The position numbers and the translations under genes were made by a program. From Chloroflexota bacterium (GTDB lineage: Bacteria; Chloroflexota; Anaerolineae; Anaerolineales; UBA4823): DNA of 64,000 nucleotides. A model generated the notes under the pieces. The model searched no databases. It saw nothing but the letters and a program-made list of their open reading frames with translations, and was not told the DNA's origin. The stretch spans positions 124,001-188,000 of the forward strand of contig JAJUJL010000004.1 of the NCBI GenBank assembly GCA_029265355.1, written 5' to 3'. Positions 7,210-16,825 of this stretch are shown piece by piece; positions within the stretch are counted from its first letter, which is position 1; the number at the start of each line of letters is the position of its first letter.

Positions 7210-8613
7210 TTATTGATTCTTCAATACTTCAAATGCATCTTCGAAGCACCGCGCCGGGGCGCGCAGGATGCCCGCGCCGACCATGCCGATGCCCGGCTGC
7301 TTATGGGCGATGCCGGTGTTGATCTGCGGCAGGATGCCGGTTTCCATCACCTTGCGCACATCGATGCCGCAGGGCGTGCCGCGGAAGTTGAGCGCCGGTA
7401 TGGTGAATTGCTCGTGCTCATCGTGGGTGATCTCGTACATCTCCAGCGTGGTCTTCAGCGCCAGTTGCGGCGTGCCGCCGACGAACTTGGTGATCGCCGG
7501 AGCGGCAGCCATTGCCATGCCGCCGTAGCCGGAGGTTTCGGTCACCGTGCTGTCGCCGATGTCGGGATTGGCGTCAGCCTCGGTAAACTGTGGGAAGTAC
7601 AGGCCCTGCACTTTGCCGGCGGGGGCGGTGAACCAGCGCTCTGGCATGCTGGATAAACGGATGCCGAAATCGGTACCGTTGCGCGCCATGACGGTGACGA
7701 TGGTACTGCCAGGGATGCCCTCTGCTGGCTCCAGCATGGCTTTGCCAGCCGGCATGCTCAGGTTCAGGAAGAAATGATCGTTGCGGTCAATGAACTCGAT
7801 CACCTGCGCCAGGACTTCGTTATCTCGGCTGGTGCGCGCCAGCGCTGGACCGATCGCCCGCAGGAAGAGCGAGGTTGCGGCGCGGTTGCGGTTGTGACAT
7901 TCATCCCCCATGTGCAGCGCCTGGGCGATCATGCTGCGCAGGTCGATGCCATCTGGCAAGCTTTGCAAAGCCCGGTCGAGCGCCGGGTAGAGCGTGGTTT
8001 CCATCCACTTCAGGCGGGCGTAGACTTCGGGTCCCATACCGCCATAACGCAACACTTTGCCCAGCCCCTCGTTCTGTGTGCAGAAGGCGCGGTTGCCAAA
8101 GGCCTTGTTTTCGATGATGAACACCGGCATGGAGGGCGAAACGACACCCGCCATGGGTCCAACGGCGTGATGGTGGTGGCAGGGCGAATACTCGATGGCG
8201 GACGAGGCAGCCAGTTTGGCGGCATCTGCTTCGTCCTTCGCCAGGCCTTCGTAGATCAGAGCGCCCATCACCGCGCCGCGCGTTGGTCCGCACATGCGCT
8301 CCCAACTCACTGGCGGGCCGGCGTGCAGAATCATGCGCTCGTGCATACCTGGAATGACATCCCTGGCAATACCCATGCTCACCAACACAGGTCGCCCTTG
8401 CTTGATGCGCCGGCAAGTTTCGTCGTTTGCCGCTTCGATGTCCACGCCGCTGCGAGTAACACGTAAGCGCGGTACGCTCTCCGCCGGCGGGCGCCAATCC
8501 ACGTCGATCACGGGGGTGCCCTGGGCTTCCACAGACTGCGCCATGCTGCTCAGGCCGACATTGATCACGCTCAACGGTTTACCGAACAGGTTGTTGATCG
8601 TTGTTTCGCTCAT
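7210..8613 (-). CDS. DUF1116 protein (YlbE/AllG-like), putative carbamoyltransferase subunit
   Basis: A 467-residue DUF1116 protein, similar in length and character to E. coli YlbE. It includes the conserved His-rich stretch SPCHHHHAVGPMAG and the segment GGMGPEVYARL. The start at 8613 (MSETTI) is chosen because GCAGGAG lies about 7 bases upstream; the frame stays open much further, but that region is the coding part of fdrA in another frame. In E. coli, FdrA, YlbE and YlbF (also called AllF, AllG, AllH) are reported to form the oxamate carbamoyltransferase of anaerobic allantoin breakdown. Here the gene starts 14 bp after fdrA stops, so the two are cotranslated. No carbamate kinase gene is seen. 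Confidence 0.88.
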   Translation of the reverse strand: MSETTINNLFGKPLSVINVGLSSMAQSVEAQGTPVIDVDWRPPAESVPRLRVTRSGVDIEAANDETCRRIKQGRPVLVSMGIARDVIPGMHERMILHAGPPVSWERMCGPTRGAVMGALIYEGLAKDEADAAKLAASSAIEYSPCHHHHAVGPMAGVVSPSMPVFIIENKAFGNRAFCTQNEGLGKVLRYGGMGPEVYARLKWMETTLYPALDRALQSLPDGIDLRSMIAQALHMGDECHNRNRAATSLFLRAIGPALARTSRDNEVLAQVIEFIDRNDHFFLNLSMPAGKAMLEPAEGIPGSTIVTVMARNGTDFGIRLSSMPERWFTAPAGKVQGLYFPQFTEADANPDIGDSTVTETSGYGGMAMAAAPAITKFVGGTPQLALKTTLEMYEITHDEHEQFTIPALNFRGTPCGIDVRKVMETGILPQINTGIAHKQPGIGMVGAGILRAPARCFEDAFEVLKNQ

Positions 8614-8627
8614 CGGATACTCCTGCC

Positions 8628-10181
8628 CTACACCGGCGCGACCAGCCGCGCCGCCAGCCGCGCCGCAGCAGCATTGCTGGCGCACAGCACCATACCAGCC
8701 TCCTGCAAAGCCTGCGCCTGGCGGCTCAATCGCTGTGGATCGTCCTCGGTGCCTGTGATCGAACCTACCATCAGCAATTTTCTCCCCTGGGCGTGCGCCA
8801 ATGCCTGCGCCTTGCGGATCGCTGGCCCCAGCTCGGAGGCAGGGTCTGGGTGGGCGCCGTAACCCAACACCACATCCAGCATGATGACAGCGGTTTGTGG
8901 ATCGTTCGCCTCTTGCAGCAACCGCCGGATGCGCAGATCGTTGTCGATCATCGGATGCAACCGCCCAACGGTAAACTCTTCTTCCCCCAGGTCGACGGCG
9001 CTGTGTCCCTGAGAACGGTTCGAGTCGGGCAACTGCTGCTGGGCGCTGAGCGGCGCATTGGAGAAGACTGGCTCGGGCAGCAGGTCTTTCCACAGCACCT
9101 GGGCCTCATAGCACAACGTGCCGCCAGAGAACAGACCGCGCAGATAGCGCTGCTGCGGCTGCAAACCGGCCCTCAAACCAGCCAGCGCCTCACCCGACAG
9201 GGCAGTCTCTGCAGTCGCCAGCATCGCCTCCCCGCGCTGGGCCAGGCCGGCTGCCTTCATGGCGGCCTCCTCGAGCGTTCTGGCAGGGTGAATATGGGCG
9301 GGCATTGTCGGCCGGTCTTCGAAGTTCTCTCCCAACAGGCACAGCACAGTGGGCTTCTTGCTTTGAGCGGCTTGTTCCAGCACCCCATAAGCCACTGCCG
9401 GCGCTGGCGGCTTGCTCACCAGCACGATCACTTGCGTCTCCGGATCGCTTTGCAACGCTTGCAATCCAGCCAGCATCATAGCGCCGCCCACTTCCTCTTT
9501 TAGGTCACGCCCGCCTGTACCAATGCCCTGGGTGACACCCACGCCCGCTTTCGCCAGCAGCGTGGAGACCTCCTGCAAACCCGTACCTGCCGCGGACACA
9601 ATGCCCACCGGACCAGCAGGTATCACATTGGCAAAGCCCAACGCCACGCCGTTCAAGATGGCAGTACCGGCGCCGGGTCCCATCAGCAGCAAACCGCGTT
9701 GGCGAGCGTACTTTTTCAGGGCGATCTCATCCTCGAGCGAGACGTTGTCGCTGAAGAGCAGCACATGCAGCCCGTGGCGCAGCGCCTCCCAGGCTTCCTC
9801 GGCGGCGTATCGCCCGGCAACCGAGATGACGGCCACGTTGGCGGCAGGATTCTGCTTCACGGCAGCGCGCAGCGTTTTGGGCCGAAACTGCCCAGCCTCC
9901 TCCTGCACCTGCTTCTTTTGCAGCAACTTCTGGGCCTCGCCAAGGGCCTGGTCGAGCGCCGGTGCCTCAGCGCTGACCGCGATCACCAGGTCGTTGGCAG
10001 AAGCAGCCTCAGCTTCTGTGGTTAGCAGCCCGGCTTCCCTGAGCAGGCCTTTATTGGCTTCGGTGCCCATCACCACCGCTACATCCTTCACGCCTGGCAA
10101 GCGGCTCAATTCCTGGGCAACTACCATCAGCGAGACCGAGTCATGGTACTCGCTGGGCTTGATCAATGTTTTAATCGCCAA
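8628..10181 (-). CDS. fdrA: FdrA, acyl-CoA synthetase-like carbamoyltransferase subunit
   Basis: A 517-residue FdrA homologue with a succinyl-CoA-ligase-like architecture. The N-terminus reads KPSEYHDSVSLM, the family's usual beginning, and glycine-rich CoA-ligase-like loops follow (GPVGIVSAAGTGLQE, IGTGGRDLKEEVGG). The start is taken as TTG at 10181 because AAGGAGG sits 5-6 bases before it, and earlier codons overlap the dehydrogenase gene. E. coli FdrA is slightly longer (about 555 residues). It is encoded between the molybdenum hydroxylase and DUF1116 genes; with DUF1116 and the DUF2877 protein at 16822-17685 it would complete an AllFGH-type complex transferring a carbamoyl group to phosphate. 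Confidence 0.92.
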   Translation of the reverse strand: MAIKTLIKPSEYHDSVSLMVVAQELSRLPGVKDVAVVMGTEANKGLLREAGLLTTEAEAASANDLVIAVSAEAPALDQALGEAQKLLQKKQVQEEAGQFRPKTLRAAVKQNPAANVAVISVAGRYAAEEAWEALRHGLHVLLFSDNVSLEDEIALKKYARQRGLLLMGPGAGTAILNGVALGFANVIPAGPVGIVSAAGTGLQEVSTLLAKAGVGVTQGIGTGGRDLKEEVGGAMMLAGLQALQSDPETQVIVLVSKPPAPAVAYGVLEQAAQSKKPTVLCLLGENFEDRPTMPAHIHPARTLEEAAMKAAGLAQRGEAMLATAETALSGEALAGLRAGLQPQQRYLRGLFSGGTLCYEAQVLWKDLLPEPVFSNAPLSAQQQLPDSNRSQGHSAVDLGEEEFTVGRLHPMIDNDLRIRRLLQEANDPQTAVIMLDVVLGYGAHPDPASELGPAIRKAQALAHAQGRKLLMVGSITGTEDDPQRLSRQAQALQEAGMVLCASNAAAARLAARLVAPV

Positions 10182-10191
10182 AATCGCCTCC

Positions 10192-12552
10192 TTACTCCTC
10201 GACCAAGCCGGCCTCCAGCATCGCCAGGTACACCTTCTCGGAAGTGTAAGGCGGCGCGCCGACGCGAATGCCGATCGCATCATAGATGGCGTTGGCAATG
10301 GCTGGGATGGTGGGCACCATGGCGTGCTCGCCGATGCCGCGCGCTCCCCACGGGCCGTCATCCTGCGCCACTTCAACAATGATCGTCTCGATATCAGGGG
10401 GCACATCGGTGCTGGTGGCAATGCGATAATCAACGAAGCTGGGGTTTTGCAATACGCCCTCTTTGAGCTGCAAGCTCTCGAACAGGGCTGTGCTCAGTCC
10501 CTGCACAAAGCCGCCTTCCATCTGCGCCCGCACCATTTCGGGGTTGATGGCTTTGCCAACATCAAAAGCCGCCACGCCGCGCAGCACACGCACCCGGCCG
10601 GTATCCATATCCACTTCGACCTCCACCGCTTGGGCTCCGGTGGTGTAATGCACCACGGCGCGCGGGCCCTGCCCTGTTTCCGCATCCAGACCGGTGACAT
10701 AGGTGGGCATAAAACTGCCCCGCCCCAGAACCGGGCCTCCTACCCAGCCCTGGTCATTCGGCAGCGGGATACCATAGATGACAATATTTTTCAGCGAAAT
10801 GGCCTCCTCAGATTTATAGGAGATAACCTTGCCATCGATGATGTCCAGGTCTTCGATGTTTTCGTTCCAGGCTTTGGCCACCATCTCCAGGATCTGGCGG
10901 CGCGCGTCGCGGGCGGCGGCGGTGATGGCGTTACCCATGCTCCAGGTCAGGCGGCTGGCAACCGTCTGCCATTCGTATGGGCTGTAGTTGGTATCCAACG
11001 GTGTTGCCACCCGCACCCAATCGATCGGCACACCCAGGGCCGCGGCGGCCATTTGGGCGGCGATGGTGAACGAGCCCTGCCCGATCTCTTGCCCACCCAC
11101 GCTCACCGTCACTGTGCCGTCTTCGTTGAGCGCTACCTTGGCGCTCGAACCGGCATTGGGTGGCATAGCCGGCGCCTTCCACATCAGGGCAATGCCTTTG
11201 CCGCGCCGTTTATTGGGCGCACTGGGCGGCTCCTTGCGACCCCAGCCAATGGCCTCGGCAGCCCTGGTCAGGCATTCTGATAGCCCGGTGGCGTGCATGG
11301 TCATGCCGGTGACCAACGTGTCGCCGGTCTTAATGCAGTTGATCTTGCGGAACTGCACCGGATCCATGTGCACAGCTAAAGCCAGCTCATCGATGCACTG
11401 CTCCAAACCGGCGTGCATTTCCGGCATACCGAAGCCGCGCATCGGGCCACCTACCGGGTGATTGGTGTAAACGCAGTAGCTGTCGGTTTTCACGTTGGGC
11501 ACATTGTACGGTCCGCTGCTGCTGTAACCAGCGGCGCGGGTGATATTGACACCATACTCGGTGTACGCCCCGCCATCCCAGTAGAAGCGGTTTTCCATCG
11601 CCAGCAAACGCCCCTGGGCGTCGCAGCCCATCTTGAAATACGCCACCAGGCCCTGGCGCACGAAAGCGGTGTAGAACTCTTCTTCGCGCGTCAGGCGCAA
11701 CTTGACCGGGCGTCCCTTGACTTTCATGGCGATGGCGACCGCCAGCGCCTCCATGCTCACCCCCGCCTTGCAGCCAAAACCGCCGCCGACGTACGGCGCG
11801 ATCACCTGCACATCGGATTGCGAAAGACCCAGCGACTTGGCGATCAGGTTGCGCTGGGCAAACGGAGACTGCGAGCTGCCCCACAGCCTGACTTTGCCAT
11901 TTTCATCTACCCGGGCGGTGGCAACGTGGGGTTCGATGGGCACGTGTTGCACGTGTGGGATGCGATATTTGCGCTCGACGATGGCCGCGCACTGCGCCCA
12001 AGCAGCATCGACATCGCCCTTGCGGATACGAAAATGGTTGGAGATGTTGGTGCCAGGCTCAGGAAAGATAAAGTTTGCCACCTCGTATTGACCCAGGTCG
12101 GGGTGCAGCAAGGGCGCTTCGGGGCTGGCGCCATACTCGGGGTCGAACACGCCAGGCAGCGGCTCATATTCCACTTCGATCAGCTCCACCGCCTGCTCAG
12201 CGATCTCCTCGCTGACCGCGGCCACGCCGGCAACGGGGTCGCCGACATAGCGCACCCGGTCGCGGCAAAAGATGAAGCGATCTTGCAAATACAGGCCAAT
12301 ATGCCCGGCGTAATCCTCTCCAGTCACCACGGCTTTAACACCCGGCAGGGCGCGCGCCTTGCTGGTGTCGATGCGCTTGATCAGGGCATGGGGTAAGTGG
12401 CTGCGTTTGATGCGCGCATACAATAAGCCAGCGCCAAACTGCAGGTCGTCGGCAAACATCGCCGAGCCGACCACCTTTTCGCGGGCGTCGACGCGCCGCA
12501 CGCTGTCGCCGATCGGGTGAGGGGCGGATGTCGCTTCAATTTGACTTGTCAT
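10192..12552 (-). CDS. Molybdenum hydroxylase large subunit (xanthine dehydrogenase family)
   Basis: A 786-residue molybdopterin-binding subunit. It opens with the family's IGDSVRRVDAREKVVGSAMFADD segment, contains the cofactor-binding YVGGGFGCKAG and GQEIGQGSF loops, and ends with ARGIGEHAMVP, which carries the catalytic Glu next to the molybdenum. The start at 12552 (MTSQIE) has GGAGGG five bases upstream. It hydroxylates a heterocycle or aldehyde carbon using water, passing electrons to the Fe-S and FAD subunits encoded just upstream. The specificity residues cannot be assigned with confidence, so xanthine is only one candidate. The neighbouring nucleobase permease favours a purine-like or other N-heterocycle. 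Confidence 0.93.
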   Translation of the reverse strand: MTSQIEATSAPHPIGDSVRRVDAREKVVGSAMFADDLQFGAGLLYARIKRSHLPHALIKRIDTSKARALPGVKAVVTGEDYAGHIGLYLQDRFIFCRDRVRYVGDPVAGVAAVSEEIAEQAVELIEVEYEPLPGVFDPEYGASPEAPLLHPDLGQYEVANFIFPEPGTNISNHFRIRKGDVDAAWAQCAAIVERKYRIPHVQHVPIEPHVATARVDENGKVRLWGSSQSPFAQRNLIAKSLGLSQSDVQVIAPYVGGGFGCKAGVSMEALAVAIAMKVKGRPVKLRLTREEEFYTAFVRQGLVAYFKMGCDAQGRLLAMENRFYWDGGAYTEYGVNITRAAGYSSSGPYNVPNVKTDSYCVYTNHPVGGPMRGFGMPEMHAGLEQCIDELALAVHMDPVQFRKINCIKTGDTLVTGMTMHATGLSECLTRAAEAIGWGRKEPPSAPNKRRGKGIALMWKAPAMPPNAGSSAKVALNEDGTVTVSVGGQEIGQGSFTIAAQMAAAALGVPIDWVRVATPLDTNYSPYEWQTVASRLTWSMGNAITAAARDARRQILEMVAKAWNENIEDLDIIDGKVISYKSEEAISLKNIVIYGIPLPNDQGWVGGPVLGRGSFMPTYVTGLDAETGQGPRAVVHYTTGAQAVEVEVDMDTGRVRVLRGVAAFDVGKAINPEMVRAQMEGGFVQGLSTALFESLQLKEGVLQNPSFVDYRIATSTDVPPDIETIIVEVAQDDGPWGARGIGEHAMVPTIPAIANAIYDAIGIRVGAPPYTSEKVYLAMLEAGLVEE

Positions 12553-12594
12553 GGTTCCCTCCACATATTGGATCAAGAGAGCCTGCCGGCGGTC

Positions 12595-13083
12595 TCACAA
12601 GCGCGCCGCCAGGCTCTCTTGTCGGGCGGCTGCATCCTGGATAGCATCCACGATGCGCAGATAACCCGTACAGCGGCACAGGTTGCCCACCAGCGCTTCG
12701 CTGATTTCGTCCGGGGTTGGGTGTGGATTGCGATTGATCAGGGCGCGCGCCGAGATGAGCACGCCAGGTGTGCAGAAGCCGCACTGTACACCGCCGTGAT
12801 CGATGATGGCTTGCTGGACAGGATCGAGCACGCCATCTTGCGCCAGGCCTTCCACGGTGACGATCTCAGCGCCCTGGCATTCAACTGCCAGGATCATGCA
12901 GGAGTTGACCGGTTCGCCATTCAACAGCACCGTGCACGCCCCGCACTCGCCGGCATTGCAGCCATTCTTCGTGCCGGTAAAGGCCAGCTTATCGCGCAGC
13001 ATCTGCAGCAGGGTCATTTGGGAAGGAACATCCACTTGCTCGTATTCACCGTTAATCTTCAGGGTAATGCGATGATTCGCCAT
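12595..13083 (-). CDS. Molybdenum hydroxylase 2Fe-2S subunit
   Basis: A 162-residue iron-sulfur subunit. The plant-type ferredoxin cluster is ligated by C42, C47, C50 and C62 ([10 protein letters not shown] and a later NSC). The second cluster is ligated by C101, C104, C136 and C138 (CGFCTPG and LCRCTGY). The start at 13083 (MANHR) has GAGGTGG upstream. It relays electrons between the molybdenum subunit and the FAD subunit. Order and spacing (FAD, Fe-S, Mo on the minus strand) are those of a CoxMSL/XdhBCA-type operon. Confidence 0.95.
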   Translation of the reverse strand: MANHRITLKINGEYEQVDVPSQMTLLQMLRDKLAFTGTKNGCNAGECGACTVLLNGEPVNSCMILAVECQGAEIVTVEGLAQDGVLDPVQQAIIDHGGVQCGFCTPGVLISARALINRNPHPTPDEISEALVGNLCRCTGYLRIVDAIQDAAARQESLAARL

Positions 13084-13129
13084 TTTCCACCTCAGTTGTT
13101 GTGGCGGCGGCTTGCCAGCCGCCATGACT

Positions 13130-14026
13130 TTAATTCCCTAATTTCTTCCAGGTCATTTGCAAAGCTTTTTCGGTCAGGGTTCGCACCATGGCTTTGCGGT
13201 AGCGAGCGCTGCCGCGCACATCATCGATCGGGCTGCAGGCGGCCTGCGCCAGGCGGGCAGCCTGTCGGAAGGCTTCAGCGTTGATCGGGTGAGAGGCCAG
13301 GTGCTCTTCGAGCGCCGGCACCAGCAGCGGCGTCGGCGCCACGGAAGCCAGCGCCGCCTGGAAACGATAGCCGGAAGCCCGCCCTGCATCAGCGTAACCA
13401 TAGACCGTTACCCCAACGATGGACAGGTCGCTCCAGGTGTTGCGCCCCAGTTTAATATACACGCCGGCTGCCCCGGCTGGAGCAGGAGGAAACTCGATTG
13501 AGGTGACGATGTCGCCGGGCTGCAGCACGGTCTTACCAGGGCCGCGGAAAAAGGTTGCCAGCGGCTCCTGCCGGTAACCGCCCACGCCGTGCACATTCAA
13601 CACCCCCCCCAGCACCAGGCAAGCGCCGATGGTATCGCCAGCCGGCGAAGCATTGCAGATATTTCCAACAATAGTGGCGCGGGTGCGAAGCTGGTATGAA
13701 GCCACCGAGCGGCAGGCTTCCGCCAGCAACGCATAGTGCGCCTGCACCATTGGGGAGGCCATCACCCGGTTCATATTGACGCCCGCGCCCAGCTTCAAGC
13801 CACGCTGCGGGTCGTAGGACAACTCGTCAGTGCTATCCAGATGTTTGACATCCACCAGGTACTTATCGTGATAAAAACCGTCCCGCATGCGCACGAAGAT
13901 ATCGGTGCCGCCCAGCAGGGGACGCGCCTCGCCGGCATGCTCGGCCAGGAAACGGCTCGCCTCCATCAACGTAGCAGGACGGACATAATCAAACTCAGGG
14001 AGTTCTGGGTGGGCATTTATGCTCAT
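13130..14026 (-). CDS. Molybdenum hydroxylase FAD-binding subunit
   Basis: A 298-residue flavin subunit of the CO dehydrogenase/xanthine dehydrogenase medium-chain family. FAD contacts are recognisable in RPLLGGTDIFVRM (near residues 36-48) and in TIVGNICNASPAGDT (near 117-131). The N-terminus FDYVRPATLMEASRFL is typical. It receives electrons from the 2Fe-2S subunit and passes them to NAD or another acceptor. Its gene lies 46 bp before the Fe-S subunit gene. The 78-bp gap between it and the permease gene upstream contains an imperfect inverted repeat of CAACGTTC-type sequence. Confidence 0.93.
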   Translation of the reverse strand: MSINAHPELPEFDYVRPATLMEASRFLAEHAGEARPLLGGTDIFVRMRDGFYHDKYLVDVKHLDSTDELSYDPQRGLKLGAGVNMNRVMASPMVQAHYALLAEACRSVASYQLRTRATIVGNICNASPAGDTIGACLVLGGVLNVHGVGGYRQEPLATFFRGPGKTVLQPGDIVTSIEFPPAPAGAAGVYIKLGRNTWSDLSIVGVTVYGYADAGRASGYRFQAALASVAPTPLLVPALEEHLASHPINAEAFRQAARLAQAACSPIDDVRGSARYRKAMVRTLTEKALQMTWKKLGN

Positions 14027-14104
14027 CTTCCATACCTCGATTTCCAGAGATGTTGGAACGTTGAATGTTGACCATTCAACGTTCCAACAATCATCGGTGA
14101 ACGA

Positions 14105-15493
14105 TTACAGGTTGATGTTCTCGCGATCTTCCACGCCGAACATCTTAGGCGGCAGGAACAGGAAGATCAAGTTGACCAGGATACCCAGCAAGGCCGAGAA
14201 AACGATGGCGGGGATGCCGCTCGGGAACAACACCGGGATGGGGAAGGGGAACAAGCCGTCCTTCAATCCCAGGTTGCCGCCAATGCCAGCGATCAGGATA
14301 ATAGCGCCCACTGCGAGCTGGCGCGGCTCGAACAGGTTGACCTTCTCCGATTGGATCAGCGCAATACCTTGCATGCCGATCACACCAAACAGGTAGATCG
14401 AGAGCCCGCCCGTCACTGCCACCGGCAGGGTATTGACCACGGCGGCCAGCTTGCCCACAAAGCCGAGCAGGATTGCAATCACACCGGCGGTCATCAACAC
14501 CGGCACGGAGTAGCAGCGCGTGATCGCCATCAGGCTGTTGTTCTCGCCATAGTTGGTGCCTGCGCAACCGCCCAGGAAGCCAACCACCAGGTCATCGCTG
14601 CCATCCGCCACCAGGTTCAGGCCAATCAGGCGCTTGATCTCCAACGGGGCGCGGCCCAGGTCTTTGGCGAGCTGGTCGATGTACAGGCTCATCTGGTACA
14701 GGTGGGCGGTGCTCTCCGGAATGGTGGCGATGGCGATCAAGGCGATGCCAGTGACCGCCGCCCAGGCGTTCGGGTCGCCAAAGGCTGGGAGGGTGAATTG
14801 GGGCATCTGGAGCCACTTGGCGTCAGCAATGATCTGGTAGTTCATCATGCTGGGGAAGAAAATCGCCGACACAATGTAACCAAATATGGCGCCGAGCAAG
14901 ATCGGCAGCATGCCAATCAAGCCCTTCCCTTGCAGATAGACAGAAAATGCGATGGTGACAACTAATGTGATAAATGCCACGGTCCAGTTGGCGCTGGCCA
15001 TGTTCAATGCGGCGCCTGCCAGGGCGATACCGATCACGATGGCCACGCTGCCCGTGATGACTGGCGGTAGAATCCTGTCCAACGCCTCTTTGCCAATGCG
15101 CATGATCAACAAGCCAACCAGGATTTCGACGATGGCCGTCCCCATGATGCCGACCTGCACGATCCTCACCCCCTCCGGGCAATAGAAGGTAGCCGGGTCG
15201 CTGAAGCAGTCATTGGCATACAGCGACATGGTGGTCACAACCACCGTGATGTAGCTGAAGCTGGAACCGTAGTAGAGCGGGATGCGCCGCCCGGAGACGA
15301 GCAGCGCTACAATGGTGCCGATGCCGCTGGCGGTCAATGTGACGCCAACATCGAACTTGGTCAGGATGGCCACCAGCACCGTCGCGGGGAACATAGTCAG
15401 CACTTGCTGGAAGCCCAGGCTGATCATTGCGCCCCAGGGAGGTGCATCCTGGGGCAGGTAGCCCAAAATTTTGGTTTGCGTAGATGCGCTCAT
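14105..15493 (-). CDS. NCS2-family nucleobase permease
   Basis: A 462-residue integral membrane protein with about 12-14 hydrophobic segments and the NCS2 (uracil/xanthine permease) character. The N-terminus PPWGAMISLGFQQVLTMFPATVLV corresponds to TM1, and later come GCAGTNYGENNSLMAITRC (the TM10 region that binds the nucleobase) and GLSIYLFGVIGMQG. The start is taken at 15493 (MSASTQ); GAGGAGA is 11-12 bases upstream, so a GTG three codons earlier is also possible. It probably imports the substrate of the molybdenum hydroxylase encoded downstream. It heads the minus-strand catabolic operon. Confidence 0.92.
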   Translation of the reverse strand: MSASTQTKILGYLPQDAPPWGAMISLGFQQVLTMFPATVLVAILTKFDVGVTLTASGIGTIVALLVSGRRIPLYYGSSFSYITVVVTTMSLYANDCFSDPATFYCPEGVRIVQVGIMGTAIVEILVGLLIMRIGKEALDRILPPVITGSVAIVIGIALAGAALNMASANWTVAFITLVVTIAFSVYLQGKGLIGMLPILLGAIFGYIVSAIFFPSMMNYQIIADAKWLQMPQFTLPAFGDPNAWAAVTGIALIAIATIPESTAHLYQMSLYIDQLAKDLGRAPLEIKRLIGLNLVADGSDDLVVGFLGGCAGTNYGENNSLMAITRCYSVPVLMTAGVIAILLGFVGKLAAVVNTLPVAVTGGLSIYLFGVIGMQGIALIQSEKVNLFEPRQLAVGAIILIAGIGGNLGLKDGLFPFPIPVLFPSGIPAIVFSALLGILVNLIFLFLPPKMFGVEDRENINL

Positions 15494-15923
15494 CGGGATC
15501 ACATTCTCCTCAGATTGGGTGAACACAGGATGAAACTCAAGTGCCAATGGGAGTGGGTTGACTATTTCGCGATAGCGGCACCTCCTCTCCCCCACTGCCG
15601 ATTCGTGGATGGTACACGGATTCTTCTGTTGTCAGAGGCAGGGGAAATTGACTGGCAAGCTCTGTCAGGGAAGGGAGGCGATGAGATGAACGTGGATGAT
15701 GTCGAATCCTGGCAGATCATCACTCAACGGCCTTCGGGATAAGAAAGAGATCGAACCGAATGATCTCTTACCTGTTTGAATAAACACTATTCGATTGATA
15801 AAGATGCCCGTATAATTAAGCTCGCCAAGTGTTGCAAATGATCAGGCTGTTTTCAACCTCGAAGACAACTGACGCATAGTATTAGTGTAGCATGACTTTT
15901 CGCACAGGGCAAACACAAGCAGG
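15494..15923. other. Divergent intergenic region between the two catabolic operons
   Basis: About 430 bases separate the permease gene from the divergent operon. A possible 70-codon plus-strand frame (ATG at 15530, stop at 15742, MKLKCQWEWVDYF) has only a weak ribosome site and no recognisable family; it may be spurious. A TATAAT lies at 15811-15816 without a good -35 element at the right distance. The region probably carries promoters for both directions, but no clear operator was seen. Confidence 0.4.
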
Positions 15924-16265
15924 ATGAGCATAGATACCGGCCTGGCTGTTGTCATCATCGCCGTATTGATCTTTTATCTGCGATTGATCACCCTGCAGCG
16001 CGAACGCGCTAAACGCCTGGCCCAGGCGCCTTTATCAGCCAACCAGCAAACCAAAAAACAAAAGTCGTCTGCGCATCTCCAGCAACGCTATTCTATCCTG
16101 AGCACCCGGCGCTCCGACCTGGCGATCGCCGCTTTGGGGATTGTCGCCATCCTGGCGGGTATCCTGTTGTATATGAGCGTGTTGCCGCTCTCACCCATCC
16201 AACCCTATTGGTGGCTGCCGACTGCCGCTGGCATCGTCGCCTTCAGTTGGGCATTCAAACTATGA
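15924..16265 (+). CDS. Small membrane protein, first gene of the DUF2877 operon
   Basis: A 113-residue protein of no family I recognise. It has an N-terminal transmembrane helix (about residues 6-22), a basic linker with repeated Arg, Lys and Gln to about residue 55, and two further hydrophobic stretches ending in PTAAGIVAFSWAFKL. The topology would place the basic segment in the cytoplasm. Its stop overlaps the next start by 4 bases (ATGA), so the three genes 15924-17685 form one translationally coupled operon. A role in the neighbouring catabolic pathway is only suggested by position. Confidence 0.6.
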   Translation: MSIDTGLAVVIIAVLIFYLRLITLQRERAKRLAQAPLSANQQTKKQKSSAHLQQRYSILSTRRSDLAIAALGIVAILAGILLYMSVLPLSPIQPYWWLPTAAGIVAFSWAFKL

Positions 16266-16825
16266 ATGCTGCACGCACCGCAATCTGCCCGGTTTGCGGC
16301 GAGAGCGAGGCCGTTGAGAAGGTCAGCGTCTTGTACCTGACCGGGCTGGGGATGCGCAATCGCTCTGATTCGCGGCTGGATGGCGAGACAGGGTCGCTGC
16401 TGGTGAACAATCACCCCGGTTTTCGGGCTGCTCTCCCGACGCTGAGCCGCAAGCTGGCGCCGCCGTCCTCGCCCAGGCAGTTTTTCATGCGGCCAGTGCA
16501 CCCAGATACAGCGGTGCTGGCTTTCAGCCTGATTACACCATTTTTTCTGTACGGCATCTGGAGCACGCAATTGCACACACTGCCGGCGGCGATCACCCTG
16601 CTGGCAATTTTCTACCTCGTGTATTTGCTACGTCGCAAAACGCTGGTGGCGCGCTTCCAGGCAGAGCTGGCCAGGCAAAAAGCCGAAACCGAGCGCATTC
16701 AGCACGGCATCGAACGCTGGATGAATCTGTATTACTGCGCCCGGGATGATGGCGTCTTCGAGCCAGGAACCAGCGAACTGGTGCCGGTGGATCTGCTGAG
16801 AAGCCACCTGCTAAAGGAAAGATGA
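16262..16825 (+). CDS. Membrane protein with N-terminal CxxC, unknown function
   Basis: A 187-residue protein. The N-terminus contains CPVCG, half of a possible zinc ribbon with no second CxxC following. The middle has two hydrophobic helices (around LAFSLITPFFLYGIW and the following AAITLLAIFYLVYLL), and the C-terminal part is charged and probably helical (FQAELARQKAETERIQHG). The start at 16262 is set by the 4-base overlap with the upstream gene; its own stop overlaps the DUF2877 start in the same way. I do not recognise the family. Confidence 0.6.
   Translation: MNAARTAICPVCGESEAVEKVSVLYLTGLGMRNRSDSRLDGETGSLLVNNHPGFRAALPTLSRKLAPPSSPRQFFMRPVHPDTAVLAFSLITPFFLYGIWSTQLHTLPAAITLLAIFYLVYLLRRKTLVARFQAELARQKAETERIQHGIERWMNLYYCARDDGVFEPGTSELVPVDLLRSHLLKER

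Noticed and set aside
8614-9093. N-terminal extension of the DUF1116 frame
   Set aside because: The extension lies within fdrA in another frame, has shadow-type composition, and the internal ATG at 8613 has a good ribosome site.
9412-11280. A 622-codon plus-strand open frame
   Set aside because: It is antisense to fdrA and the molybdenum hydroxylase large subunit, both of which have clear family motifs. Its translation is low-complexity Ser/Ala/Thr-rich and then His/Gly-rich, as expected from an antisense frame in GC-rich DNA.
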